Positions 35,986 through 46,733 of a stretch of 64,000 nt of DNA are shown in pieces. The translations under genes and the position numbers were made by a program. Within the stretch, counting starts at the first letter, position 1, and each line of letters starts with the position of its first letter. Under the pieces are notes generated by a model, which saw only the letters and a program-made list of their open reading frames with translations, had not been told where the DNA came from and made no database searches. Location: positions 66,558-130,557 of the forward strand of contig NZ_BAPT01000025.1 of NCBI RefSeq assembly GCF_025995235.1. Reading direction: 5' to 3'. Origin of the DNA: Ameyamaea chiangmaiensis. GTDB taxonomy: Bacteria > Pseudomonadota > Alphaproteobacteria > Acetobacterales > Acetobacteraceae.

Positions 35986-37395
35986 ATGAAAAAACTTACC
36001 GACGCACAGAAACTGGTCCGGAACATCGTGATGGTCGTCACGATGGGGGCGCTTGCCTTCGGATACGACACGGGCGTGATCGCCGGCGCCCTGCCATTCA
36101 TGCAGAATCCCCTGGCGCAAGGTGGTCTAGGGCTGACCCCGCTGACCGAGGGGCTGGTGACATCCGCGCTGGTTCTGGGCGCCGCGTTCGGATCTCTGGC
36201 GTGTGGGATCGTGGCCGATCGCGTCGGCCGCCGCGACAGCCTGATCGGCCTGTCGGTGGTGTTCATGATCGGCGCGATCGGAACGTCGCAGGCCCCGTCG
36301 ATCCCGGTCATGATTTTGATGCGTGGGGTCCTTGGCTTCGCCGTGGGCGGTGCCTCGGCGCTGGTGCCGATGTTCATTTCGGAAATGGCGCCTCCCAGCC
36401 GCCGGGGCCAGTTGGTCAGCCAGAACGAGATGATGATCGTGACCGGGCAGCTCGCCGCCTACGTGCTCAGCGCCGTGCTTGCGAAATTTTTCGGCGTGCC
36501 CGGGATATGGCGCACGATGCTGCTGATCGCCGCCGTTCCGGCGATCTTACTCGGGGGTGGCCTGTTCTTCGTCCCGCGCTCGCCGCGCTGGCTGGCAAGT
36601 CGCGGTCGCACGGACGACGCCAGGCGCGTACTCGAACTGATCCGATCGACCGACCGGCAGGTCCGTAAAGAGATGGTGGAGATCGATGCGCAGGTCAGCA
36701 AGGAAGCCGATCAGCTGGGCTGGGGGGAGGCGCTGCGCGAGCCGTGGATACGTCGTCTGCTGATGCTGGGCATCGGCCTTGGGTTTGCCGCGCAGTTTAC
36801 GGGCGTGAATGCCTTCATGTATTTCACGCCCATCATTCTGACCCGCACGGGCCTGGGCACCGAAGCGGCACTTGTCGCCACGATCAGCGCGGGCGTGGTC
36901 GCCGTGATCGCGACGTTCTTCGGGATCTGGATGATCGGCCGGTTCCCGCGTCGGTTTACGCTGCTGGGCGGTCTCGGCGGTGTTGTCTTCGCGCATGTCG
37001 GTCTGGGGGTTACACTGCTGCTGCTCGACGGTTCTCCGGTGCAGAGCGTGGCCGCGCTGGGGTTCATCCTGCTCGCGCTGCTATTTATCCAGATGATGGT
37101 GTCACCGCTTTACTGGCTTTTGATGTCCGAGTTGTTTCCCGTGCGCGCGCGGGGTGTGTTGACCGGGCTCTCGGTCGCGGCGCAGTGGCTGTGCAATGCC
37201 ACCGTCGCCTTTCTGTTTCCGGTCGTGCTGCACTGGATCGGTGCCTACACGTTCTTCGTGTTCGCCGCGATCAACGTGCTGTCCCTGATGTTCGTGGCCA
37301 AGGTTCTGCCCGAAACCCGGGGGATGTCGCTCGAACGGCTCGAACAGCATCTGGAGGCGCATTTTTCGCCCGACATCGCCGCCGGGACGGCCTGA
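35986..37395 (+). CDS. MFS sugar/inositol porter
   Basis: This 469-residue transporter of the sugar porter family has twelve hydrophobic segments. Signature motifs are GYDTGVIAGALPFM in helix 1, DRVGRRDS in loop 2-3, a helix-4/5 region with RRGQLVSQNEMMIVTGQL, and PETRG near the C-terminus. The pattern resembles IolT/XylE-type proton symporters, so myo-inositol or a hexose/pentose is plausible. The ATG at 35986 (MKKLTDAQK) was preferred because the upstream extension is unlike the family. Confidence 0.87.
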   Translation: MKKLTDAQKLVRNIVMVVTMGALAFGYDTGVIAGALPFMQNPLAQGGLGLTPLTEGLVTSALVLGAAFGSLACGIVADRVGRRDSLIGLSVVFMIGAIGTSQAPSIPVMILMRGVLGFAVGGASALVPMFISEMAPPSRRGQLVSQNEMMIVTGQLAAYVLSAVLAKFFGVPGIWRTMLLIAAVPAILLGGGLFFVPRSPRWLASRGRTDDARRVLELIRSTDRQVRKEMVEIDAQVSKEADQLGWGEALREPWIRRLLMLGIGLGFAAQFTGVNAFMYFTPIILTRTGLGTEAALVATISAGVVAVIATFFGIWMIGRFPRRFTLLGGLGGVVFAHVGLGVTLLLLDGSPVQSVAALGFILLALLFIQMMVSPLYWLLMSELFPVRARGVLTGLSVAAQWLCNATVAFLFPVVLHWIGAYTFFVFAAINVLSLMFVAKVLPETRGMSLERLEQHLEAHFSPDIAAGTA

Positions 37396-37443
37396 GTGAC
37401 GCGACCTCCGTCATGACGGCACGCGGCTGACGCCCCGCCAATA

Positions 37444-37480
37444 AAAAACCCCTCCGCGACCGGGTCGCGGAGGGGTTTTT
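37444..37480. terminator. Strong bidirectional terminator between MFS gene and ilvC
   Basis: A 17-bp perfect stem (AAAAACCCCTCCGCGAC at 37444-37460, its complement at 37464-37480) has a 3-base loop, with A and T runs on either side. It serves both convergent transcripts. Confidence 0.92.
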
Positions 37481-37504
37481 CGAAAAGTCCTTGATAAATA
37501 AGGA

Positions 37505-38524
37505 TCAGTTCTTGGTCTTGTCCACCAGCTTGTTCTTTGCGATCCACGGCATCATGTCGCGCAGCTTCTGGCCGACGGCCTCGATCTGGTGGGCATCGTT
37601 GCGCGCGCGGATGGCCTTGAAGCCGACATTGCCGGACTTGTTCTCCAGGATGAAGTTGCGCACGAACGTGCCGTCCTGGATGTCGGTGAGAACGCGCTTC
37701 ATCTCCGCCTTGGTCTCCGGCGTGATGATGCGCGGGCCGGTCACGTACTCGCCATACTCCGCCGTGTTGGAGATGGAGTAGTTCATGTTCGCGATGCCGC
37801 CTTCATACAGCAGGTCGACGATCAGCTTGGTCTCGTGCAGGCACTCGAAATAGGCCATCTCAGGGGCATAGCCCGCCTCGACCAGTGTCTCGAAGCCCGC
37901 ACGGATCAGGTCGACCAGACCACCGCACAGCACGACCTGCTCGCCGAACAGGTCGGTTTCGACCTCTTCCTTGAACGTCGTCTCGATGATGCCCGCGCGA
38001 CCGCCACCGTTGGCCGACGCATAGGACAGCGCGATTTCCAGCGCGTTGCCCGACGCGTTCTGCGCGACGGCGACCAGCGACGGCACGCCGCCGCCACGCT
38101 GGTACTCCGAACGCACCGTGTGGCCCGGGCCCTTGGGTGCGATCAGGAACACGTCGAGGTCCGGACGCGCTTCGATGATGCGGAAATGGATGGCGAGACC
38201 GTGGGCGAAGGCAATCGCAGCGCCTTCCTTCAGGTTCTTTTCCAGATGGTCCTTGTACAGGTCGCCCTGGCCCTCATCGGGGGTCAGGATCATGACCACG
38301 TCAGCCCAGGCGGCGGCGTCGGCGGGGCTCATGACCTTGAAGCCGGCGGCTTCAGCCTTGGCAACGGCCGACGACTCCGGACGCAGGCCGATCACGATGT
38401 CGGGGACGCCGCTGTCCTTGAGGTTGTTGGCGTGGGCGTGGCCCTGGCTGCCGTAGCCGATGATCGCGACCTTCTTGCTCTTGATCAGGTTCACGTCGGC
38501 ATCGCGGTCGTAATACACGCGCAT
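37505..38524 (-). CDS. ilvC: Ketol-acid reductoisomerase IlvC
   Basis: This 339-residue class I enzyme carries out the second step of valine and isoleucine synthesis. The NADPH loop GYGSQGHAHANNLKDSG is at residues 24-40. The Mg-binding domain keeps DLFGEQVVLCGG and the EMAYFECLHE motif, whose glutamates bind metal. It is the last gene of the leftward ilvB-ilvN-ilvC group. Confidence 0.97.
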   Translation of the reverse strand: MRVYYDRDADVNLIKSKKVAIIGYGSQGHAHANNLKDSGVPDIVIGLRPESSAVAKAEAAGFKVMSPADAAAWADVVMILTPDEGQGDLYKDHLEKNLKEGAAIAFAHGLAIHFRIIEARPDLDVFLIAPKGPGHTVRSEYQRGGGVPSLVAVAQNASGNALEIALSYASANGGGRAGIIETTFKEEVETDLFGEQVVLCGGLVDLIRAGFETLVEAGYAPEMAYFECLHETKLIVDLLYEGGIANMNYSISNTAEYGEYVTGPRIITPETKAEMKRVLTDIQDGTFVRNFILENKSGNVGFKAIRARNDAHQIEAVGQKLRDMMPWIAKNKLVDKTKN

Positions 38525-38551
38525 GGTAATTCTCCTTTGACGGGGGGGGGA

Positions 38552-39067
38552 TCAGATCGTCTGCGGGCCGCGGGCGATGGCGGCGACGCCTGTGCGCGAC
38601 ACCTCCACCAGCCCCAGCGGGCGCATCAGATCGATGAAACTGTCGAGCTTTTCGGTCGCGCCGGTCAGCTCGAAGACGAAGGACTGGGCCGTGGTATCGA
38701 CCGCGCGGGCGCGAAACGCCTCGGCGATGCGCAGGGCCTCGGTGCGGTGTTCGCCGGTCGAGACGACCTTCACGAGCGCCATCTCGCGCGCGACATGCGG
38801 TCCGGCCTCGGTCAGGTTGACCACGCGATACACCGGCACCAGACGCGACAACTGCGCCTTGATCTGGTCGATGACCATCTGCGTGCCGGAGGTCACGATG
38901 TTGATGCGCGAGCGGTGCCGCAGGTCCTCGACCGGGGCCACGGTCAGGCTCTCGATGTTGTAGCCACGGCCTGAAAACAACCCGATCACACGGGCCAGCA
39001 CGCCGCTCTCGTTCTCAACCAGAAGGGAGATCACCGCGGAGACCTGGGTCTCCTCAGGGGTGGTCAT
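38552..39067 (-). CDS. ilvN: Acetolactate synthase regulatory subunit IlvN (IlvH)
   Basis: This 171-residue protein starts with an ACT domain (SVLVENESGVLARVIGLFSGRGYNIESL pattern at about residues 13-40), the valine-feedback site. It continues with the C-terminal ALS_ss domain that activates the catalytic subunit. It lies between ilvB and ilvC. Confidence 0.95.
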   Translation of the reverse strand: MTTPEETQVSAVISLLVENESGVLARVIGLFSGRGYNIESLTVAPVEDLRHRSRINIVTSGTQMVIDQIKAQLSRLVPVYRVVNLTEAGPHVAREMALVKVVSTGEHRTEALRIAEAFRARAVDTTAQSFVFELTGATEKLDSFIDLMRPLGLVEVSRTGVAAIARGPQTI

Positions 39068-39169
39068 GATGTTTCGTTCCTGCTTTGGGGGACGCCGTGG
39101 CGAACCGCGTTCGTTCTGTGAACCCGGTTCGCCTGCGAGACAAGAGGGAAAAGCCCGACGCGTGCTGCC

Positions 39170-41008
39170 CTAGACGAGCATCCGGCCCGCGCCGGTGATC
39201 TCGGCGGGCTTGCCGTCCTGTTCGGGGCCCAGAATCATCTGGTTGTGCGCCGCCCCCGACGGGATCATCGGATAGCAGTTCTCGCCCTGCGCCACGCAGA
39301 TATCGGCCAGGACCGCACCCTCATGGGCCAGCATCTCGGCGATCACGCCATCAAGTTCGCCCATGTTGGTCGCGCGCAGGCCCTTCGCATGAAAGCTCTC
39401 GGCCAGCTTGACGAAATCCGGCAGCGCGGAGCTGTAGCTTTCCGAATAGCGCGATCCGTGCAGCAGTTCCTGCCACTGGCGTACCATGCCCATGTACTGG
39501 TTGTTCAGGATGAAGATCTTCACCGGCAGGCGATACTGCGCGATCGTGCCCAGTTCCTGAATGTTCATCAGGGTCGAGGCCTCGCCCGCGATATCGATCA
39601 CCAGCGCGTCGGGATTGGCGACCTGTGCGCCGACCGCCGCCGGTAGGCCATAGCCCATCGTGCCCAGACCGCCCGATGTCAGCCACCGGTTCGGCTTGTC
39701 GAACTGGAAATGCTGGGCGGCCCACATCTGGTGCTGGCCGACCTCGGTCGAGACGAACGTGTCGCGCCCCGTGGCCATGGCCATTTCATACAGGCGGCGC
39801 ACCGCATGCTGCGGGCGGATGATGGCCGAGGGGGCCGTGTCCTGCGTGAAGCCGAGACTGTCGAGGCCGCGCCAGCCGTCGATCTGCGCCCACCAGTGGC
39901 GCAGGTCCTCGGCCTCGGGTCGGCTGTCGTCGGCGTTCCATTCCTCGATCATCATCGCGATGGTCCGGCCGACATCGCCCACCACCGGCACGTCGACGCG
40001 GATGATCTTGTTGATCTGCGACGGATCGATGTCGGCGTGGATCTTGAACGAGTCGGGCGAGAACGCGTCCACACGCCCCGTCACCCGGTCGTCGAAGCGC
40101 GAGCCCAGCGCGATCAGCACGTCGCAGCCGTGCGTGGCCAGATTGGCCTCGTACGTGCCGTGCATGCCCAGCATGCCCAGGAACTGGCGGTCCGTGGTCG
40201 GGAACGCGCCCAGCCCCATCAGGGTCGAGGTCACGGGAAAACCGGTCATTCCCGCCAGACGGCGCAGCGCGTCCGACGCCTGCGGGCCTGAATTGATGAT
40301 GCCGCCACCGGTGTAGAACAACGGACGGCGCGCCTGCTTCATCGCCTCGACGGCCCGGCGCACGGCGGCGCGGTCGGGCTCTACCTGCGGGCGGTACGAC
40401 CGGTGCAGAGGCGCCTGTCCGCTGGTGTAGGGGGCTTCGCCCGCCGTGATGTTCTTCGGCAGATCGACCAGCACCGGGCCCGGACGGCCGGTACGGGCGA
40501 TCAGGAATGCCTCACGCACGGTCGCGGCCAGATCGGCCGGACGCCGCACGAGGTAATTGTGCTTGGTCGCCGGGCGGGTGATGCCGGTGGTGTCAGCCTC
40601 CTGGAAGGCATCGTTGCCGATCAGCGGCACCGGCACCTGCCCGGCGAAGCACACCACGGGAATCGAATCCATCAGGGCGTCGACCAGGCCGGTCACGGCG
40701 TTGGTCGCACCCGGGCCGCTGGTGACCAGCACCACACCGGTCTTGCCGGTGGAGCGGGCGTAGGCCTCGGCCGCATGCACGGCGGCCTGTTCGTGGCGGA
40801 CCAGGATGTGGCGGATCTTATCGCGCTTGAACAACGCGTCATAGATCGGCAGCACCGCGCCGCCGGGATAGCCGAACACGACCTCCACACCCTCGTCCTC
40901 GAGGACGCGCAGGAGTACCTCGGCGCCGGAGAGGACATGGTGGTCCTGCGATCCATTGTGTTCGAGGGTCCGGGTGGCGTCTGTCGCGATCGGGTTGGTG
41001 GCGTTCAT
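39170..41008 (-). CDS. ilvB: Acetolactate synthase catalytic subunit IlvB
   Basis: This 612-residue thiamine-diphosphate enzyme condenses pyruvate with pyruvate or 2-oxobutyrate. The catalytic Glu is in RHEQAAVHAAEAYAR. FAD/ThDP segments include GLGTMGYGLPAAVGAQ and GEASTLMNIQELGT with LNNQYMGMVRQWQ. The ATG at 41008 follows AAGGGA; the longer frame overlapping miaA's end was rejected. Start of the branched-chain operon; no leader-peptide attenuator was recognised in the 91-base upstream gap. Confidence 0.95.
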   Translation of the reverse strand: MNATNPIATDATRTLEHNGSQDHHVLSGAEVLLRVLEDEGVEVVFGYPGGAVLPIYDALFKRDKIRHILVRHEQAAVHAAEAYARSTGKTGVVLVTSGPGATNAVTGLVDALMDSIPVVCFAGQVPVPLIGNDAFQEADTTGITRPATKHNYLVRRPADLAATVREAFLIARTGRPGPVLVDLPKNITAGEAPYTSGQAPLHRSYRPQVEPDRAAVRRAVEAMKQARRPLFYTGGGIINSGPQASDALRRLAGMTGFPVTSTLMGLGAFPTTDRQFLGMLGMHGTYEANLATHGCDVLIALGSRFDDRVTGRVDAFSPDSFKIHADIDPSQINKIIRVDVPVVGDVGRTIAMMIEEWNADDSRPEAEDLRHWWAQIDGWRGLDSLGFTQDTAPSAIIRPQHAVRRLYEMAMATGRDTFVSTEVGQHQMWAAQHFQFDKPNRWLTSGGLGTMGYGLPAAVGAQVANPDALVIDIAGEASTLMNIQELGTIAQYRLPVKIFILNNQYMGMVRQWQELLHGSRYSESYSSALPDFVKLAESFHAKGLRATNMGELDGVIAEMLAHEGAVLADICVAQGENCYPMIPSGAAHNQMILGPEQDGKPAEITGAGRMLV

Positions 41009-41099
41009 GGTCCCTTGCTCCCCCTCCCGGGCTGAAGCGGCTGCTTCCACGCCCCCGGTATGGGGCGCGTTCGGTCCTCGGGCGGATCGTCGGGGCGGT

Positions 41100-42113
41100 T
41101 TACGCGGGTGCCAGCGCGGCGTCAATCTGTTTTATAACAAAAGAAACGATTTTGCCGCCTGACCTTTCCGATTGTTGCGCGTTGAGGTCGAAACGATGGG
41201 GTAGAAGCATCGTCGCCGAGGGGGCCGCCAACGGGTGATGGGCAAACCAGGTCGCCTGTCGCTTGGTGTAGCGTCCGGTCGCGGCGATGGCCGCTGCCGC
41301 GGCATCGGGCAGGGAACGCTCGCCGCGCAGCACGGCCGCCAGCTCCGGCACGCCATGGGCCCGCATGGCGGGCAAGGCCGGGTCGAGATCGAGCGCCAGC
41401 AGCGCGCGCACCTCCTCCAGCGCGCCACGGGCCACCATATGGTCGAAGCGTGCGGCGATCGCGGCGCGCAGCACATCGCGCGGCGGGTCCAGACGCAGCG
41501 CCACACGCCGGCCGGGGGCCGCGGCCAGGCCCGGCTGCCGCCGCCACGCCGCCAGACCCCGACCGGTGCCGCGCCAGACCTCCCACGCGCGGGCGACGCG
41601 CTGGGGGTCGGTGGGGCGAAGACCGGCGGCGGTGTCGGGATCCACGGCCGCCAGGCGCTCCAGCAGGGCGGCCGGGCCCAGTGCCTCGACCAGGGAGCGT
41701 GCCTCGGCCCGGGCGTCCGCCCCTGGGTCGGGCACTTCGGCCAACCCATCGGTCAGGGCGCGGAAATACAGCCCCGTGCCCCCGCACAGGATCGGCACTC
41801 GACCGGTCGTCCAAGCCTCGTCCATCGCATGCAGGGCCTGTGCGCGCCACCAGGCGACGCTGCCCGTCTCGCGCGCCGGCAGAACGCCGTAGAGACGGTG
41901 CGGGGCTTGCGCCAGTTCCGCGGCATCCGGACGCGCCGTCAACACCGAGAGTTCGCGATAGACCTGCATCGAGTCCGTGTTGATGACCGTGCCGCCGATC
42001 CGGGTGGCGAGGTCGAGCGCCAGCGCCGACTTCCCCGAGCAGGTCGGGCCGGCGAGCAGAATCGCCACGCGCTCCGAAGGCGCGGACGGGGGCGGGGTTG
42101 CGGGTTGCATCAT
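41100..42113 (-). CDS. miaA: tRNA dimethylallyltransferase MiaA
   Basis: This 337-residue enzyme transfers an isopentenyl group to A37 of UNN-decoding tRNAs. The P-loop GPTCSGKSALAL is at about residues 22-33. NTDSMQVYRELSVLTARP, the substrate-binding hallmark, follows, then GGTGLYFRALTDGL and the C-terminal RYTKRQATWF motif. It is divergent from serB, 29 bases apart, so their promoters must overlap or lie inside coding sequence. Confidence 0.95.
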   Translation of the reverse strand: MMQPATPPPSAPSERVAILLAGPTCSGKSALALDLATRIGGTVINTDSMQVYRELSVLTARPDAAELAQAPHRLYGVLPARETGSVAWWRAQALHAMDEAWTTGRVPILCGGTGLYFRALTDGLAEVPDPGADARAEARSLVEALGPAALLERLAAVDPDTAAGLRPTDPQRVARAWEVWRGTGRGLAAWRRQPGLAAAPGRRVALRLDPPRDVLRAAIAARFDHMVARGALEEVRALLALDLDPALPAMRAHGVPELAAVLRGERSLPDAAAAAIAATGRYTKRQATWFAHHPLAAPSATMLLPHRFDLNAQQSERSGGKIVSFVIKQIDAALAPA

Positions 42114-42142
42114 GGCCGCAAGCCTGCCACACGCGCAGCATC

Positions 42143-43036
42143 ATGACACGTTCGCATTGCCTGACCCTCGTGGTGAACCGCGCCGCCGGCACCCTGGCCG
42201 CCCCCGTCATCGACGCCGCGCGCGAGATGGTGAAGGGCGCGGCACCCGTCGTGCTCTCGGCGGGGGAGGCGGTGGACATTCCCTGCGGCGCGCCCGGTTC
42301 GGGCAGCGCGCAGCTGTCAACCATTCGCGCCGCCCTGAACGGCAAGGGGGTCGACGTGCTGCTGACCCGTGCGCGCGGACGCCGCAAGGGCCTTCTGATC
42401 GCCGACATGGACAGCACGATCGTCACGGGCGAGACGCTCGACGAACTGGCCGAATATGCCGGTATCGGCGAGGCCGTGCGGGCGATTACCGCGCGTTCGA
42501 TGAACGGTGAGATGAACTTCGAGGAGGCCTTACGCGCGCGCGTGGCGCTGCTGCGCGGCAAACCTGAGGCCTTGCTGGAGCGCGCATGGGCCGATGTCAC
42601 GCTGAATGAGGGCGCGAAGACACTGGTCGCCACGATGCGCGCGCACAATGCAACGACGGCGCTGATTTCGGGCGGCTTTACGTTCTTCACGGCGCGTGTG
42701 GCCGAACTCTGCGGTTTTGCGGAACATCATGCCAATCATCTGGGTACGGACGGCGATGTGTTCGACGGGACGGTCGGCGAGCCGATCGTGGGGCCGGACG
42801 CGAAGCTTGCGCATCTGGAACGGCTGAGTGCGGCGCGGGGGCTGAAGCTGTCAGCCACCTTATGCGTGGGGGACGGGGCCAACGACCTGCCGATGCTGCG
42901 CCAGGCGGGACTGGGGGTTGCCTTCCATGCCAAGCCCGTCGTGCGGCAGGCGATCGAGCAGCAGGTCAACCATGCCGGGCTGCGGGCACTGCTGTTCGCG
43001 CAGGGCTATACCGCCCGGGATCTTCGTGACGACTGA
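42143..43036 (+). CDS. serB: Phosphoserine phosphatase SerB
   Basis: This 297-residue HAD-family enzyme makes serine from phosphoserine. Motif I is DMDSTIVTGETLDELA, motif II is in ALISGGFTFF and motif III/IV is GDGANDLPML. An N-terminal domain of about 85 residues precedes the HAD core, as in alphaproteobacterial SerB. The ATG at 42143 was chosen over an in-frame start 45 bases upstream that would overlap miaA. Confidence 0.94.
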   Translation: MTRSHCLTLVVNRAAGTLAAPVIDAAREMVKGAAPVVLSAGEAVDIPCGAPGSGSAQLSTIRAALNGKGVDVLLTRARGRRKGLLIADMDSTIVTGETLDELAEYAGIGEAVRAITARSMNGEMNFEEALRARVALLRGKPEALLERAWADVTLNEGAKTLVATMRAHNATTALISGGFTFFTARVAELCGFAEHHANHLGTDGDVFDGTVGEPIVGPDAKLAHLERLSAARGLKLSATLCVGDGANDLPMLRQAGLGVAFHAKPVVRQAIEQQVNHAGLRALLFAQGYTARDLRDD

Positions 43037-43107
43037 GCGGTAACGCTTCGGTGTAAGCCGCCGTTCTTAACCAGCGGGTCACGTTTGGCCGCTAAGCCTC
43101 TCGCACG

Positions 43108-44010
43108 ATGGAATTGACCGTCTGCGCGAATGGGGAAGAGTGCGTGGCTGAAGACAGGGCAAGCGCCAATAGCGCCGGCACGGCAGGGGCGGAGTGCCTG
43201 ATCGCGCGGCGTCCCGTGGCCCGTGGGTCGGTGTCCGCGCGGGCGCGGGCGCGCAAGTTGCTGTTCCTGCCGCGTGTCCGGCTGGCCGACGGGGCGGTGA
43301 CCGGTGCCGCTGCGTTCGCGGCCACGCCGCATCAGGCGCTGTCGGCGATTGCCCTTGGGCAGCGTCCACCCCGCCGCGCGCTGCGAGAGGAAGAACGTGA
43401 CCTTCGCCTTCTGCTGCACGCCTGCCAGAGCGCCGCGCGGTGGCGGGGCGCCTATCGACTGTCGTTCGCGCTGGGATCGGTCAGCGCGCCGGATGTCGAC
43501 TTCGTGCTCCGACTGCGCGAGATTCTGGTCCAGTCCGGCCTGTCGCCGGATCGGCTTGATCTGGAGTTTCAGGAAGAAGGCTTCGGACAGGAGACCGACG
43601 AGTTGATCTTCACCCTGGCCGCGTTGCGCGATGTAGGCGTAGGCACGATCCTGACCGGATTCGGGCGCGGAGCGTCCAGCCTGACGCTGCTGCGCGACAG
43701 GGCGCTGGCCGGCCTTCTGAGCGGCATCAAGCTGGATCGGACGCTGTTCTATTCGGCTGCCCTGTCCGGACCCGATGTCGGACACTGTCCGCTCGACCAA
43801 CTGGACCAGAGCTTCATTCGCGCGGCCATCGGCGCGGGCCGGAATTTCGATATCGCGGTGCACGCGGAAGGCGTCAACCATGTCACCGTGGCCGATTTCC
43901 TGCGCGATGTGGGGTGCGACGAGGCCGTCGGCACGTGCTTCAGCGCACCGGAGAGTGCCGAACGTATGACCGCCCGGCTGGAGCGCGACCGTCACCCGGC
44001 GCGGCACTGA
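43108..44010 (+). CDS. Degenerate EAL-domain protein (likely inactive c-di-GMP phosphodiesterase)
   Basis: This 300-residue protein is an EAL-fold domain (about residues 45-290) without GGDEF or receiver domain. The spacing of motifs is conserved, but key residues are missing: the EAL motif reads AAF, DDFG reads TGFG, and the final EGVE reads EGVN. The Lys of KxDR is kept (KLDRTLF). Loss of the metal-binding Glu and Asp residues argues against c-di-GMP hydrolysis; it may bind the nucleotide or a protein partner. The first 35 residues are polar. Confidence 0.75.
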   Translation: MELTVCANGEECVAEDRASANSAGTAGAECLIARRPVARGSVSARARARKLLFLPRVRLADGAVTGAAAFAATPHQALSAIALGQRPPRRALREEERDLRLLLHACQSAARWRGAYRLSFALGSVSAPDVDFVLRLREILVQSGLSPDRLDLEFQEEGFGQETDELIFTLAALRDVGVGTILTGFGRGASSLTLLRDRALAGLLSGIKLDRTLFYSAALSGPDVGHCPLDQLDQSFIRAAIGAGRNFDIAVHAEGVNHVTVADFLRDVGCDEAVGTCFSAPESAERMTARLERDRHPARH

Positions 44011-44113
44011 CCCGCCGCACCTCCCGTCGTCCACCCGACCCCTGACACCTTCGCGCCGGCGTGGGGGCCCGTGAACCGGCTCCGCCACGAATCAGGGCGA
44101 AGCCGGCCTGTCA

Positions 44114-45412
<1,299 letters not shown>

Positions 45413-45599
45413 GGTCTGTCCTGTCTGCTGAAATTCCGTGCTGGGCCGCATATATCGGCTCAGACCGTGCGCGGCTAGGCCATGGGCCGATCTTTCGCCG
45501 CGAACCGCGCATCAGGCGCCACGGAGGAACTTGCGGCATCGCCCACACTCGGGCACTCATGCGAGACCTTCGCGCGATGAACCGAACGGGAGCCCGCCC

Positions 45600-46670
45600 A
45601 TGACGCCACCTCTCCCGGGGAAAGAGATCGCAACCGAACGCCGGGCGAGCGACGGCCTCGTCTGGGCGGTCCGGTATGAACCGACGGCCGGCACGATCGT
45701 GCCCCTGTCACCCCGGGAGGTCGACGCTCGCGTCTCGCGCGCGTTTGACGAGGCGGTGGCGGTCGACGACGAGGCCGACGACGCGCCGCAATCCTGGATC
45801 TGGCTGCATTATGACACGGTGCACAGTGCGGCGCGCGCGCGTGTCGATGCGTTGCCATGCCTGCCCGACGACGTGCGCACGATGCTGGCTGGCACCGAAT
45901 ACGGCACCCATATCGAAGCAATGCCGGGCCTTGTCTGGGGCGTGCTGCCCGCCTTCGACGAGACGGGACCAGACGATGACGTGTCGGTCTGCGCCTGGCG
46001 CTTTGCGCTGACGCCGGATCTTCTGATTACCACGCGCCGCCATCCGGTTCCCGCGCTGGGCGTTGTCTATCGTCAGTTGGAGCGCGGGCAGGAAGCCACG
46101 CGGCGGCCGGTGATGATCGTCGAACGCACCCTGCGCGAGTTCACCGACAGCGTGCGCCGCCAGATCACCGTCCTCGACGATCAGCTCGACCGGGCCGAGG
46201 ATGTGCTGCTGCTAATCGACAATTCCTCCGACCTTGGCCACATCAGCGGTATCGTGGGCAAGGTGCGGCGTCAGTTAACTGAGCTGCGCCGCGTCATGGC
46301 CCCGCTCAACCGCCTGTTCCGGGGCGAGGATCTGGAACTGCCGGAGTGGGCGGAGGACGAACTGCGCGACCGGGCCGAGCGTCAGACCCACGCCGCCCTG
46401 GACGACCTGATCGCGTTACAGGAACGTGCGCGCTCGCTTCAGGACGAGCTGGCGTCCAGCCAGGCAGAGGAAACGAACCGGCGCCTCTATATCGTGTCCG
46501 TGGCCACGACGTTGATGCTGCCTGCCACATTCGTGACCGGATTTTTCGGCATGAACACCGGGGGCATGTTCCTGTCGCAGGGACGCTTCGGTACGGTGGA
46601 GGCCGGCATCGTGTGCTTCCTGTTCATGGGCATCACGTATCTGCTGCTGAAGTTCGCACGGTTGCTGTGA
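45600..46670 (+). CDS. CorA-family metal transporter, ZntB-like
   Basis: This 356-residue protein has a large cytoplasmic N-terminal domain with a long helical part (residues 180-295). Two membrane helices at the C-terminus flank the GMNTGG signature (GFFGMNTGG). ZntB-type members export or import zinc, while CorA moves magnesium; the lack of acidic residues around the loop favours ZntB, but this is not decisive. The frame extends 162 bases upstream without family features. Confidence 0.85.
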   Translation: MTPPLPGKEIATERRASDGLVWAVRYEPTAGTIVPLSPREVDARVSRAFDEAVAVDDEADDAPQSWIWLHYDTVHSAARARVDALPCLPDDVRTMLAGTEYGTHIEAMPGLVWGVLPAFDETGPDDDVSVCAWRFALTPDLLITTRRHPVPALGVVYRQLERGQEATRRPVMIVERTLREFTDSVRRQITVLDDQLDRAEDVLLLIDNSSDLGHISGIVGKVRRQLTELRRVMAPLNRLFRGEDLELPEWAEDELRDRAERQTHAALDDLIALQERARSLQDELASSQAEETNRRLYIVSVATTLMLPATFVTGFFGMNTGGMFLSQGRFGTVEAGIVCFLFMGITYLLLKFARLL

Positions 46671-46733
46671 ACCCGTCCGGGGTGCGCACGCTGTCACCAA
46701 ACACACGATAAAGACTGGAAGAGGAAGAACGCC

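Noticed and set aside
45413..45599. Possible SAH riboswitch upstream of ahcY
   Set aside because: No recognisable conserved core or pairing was found in this gap.
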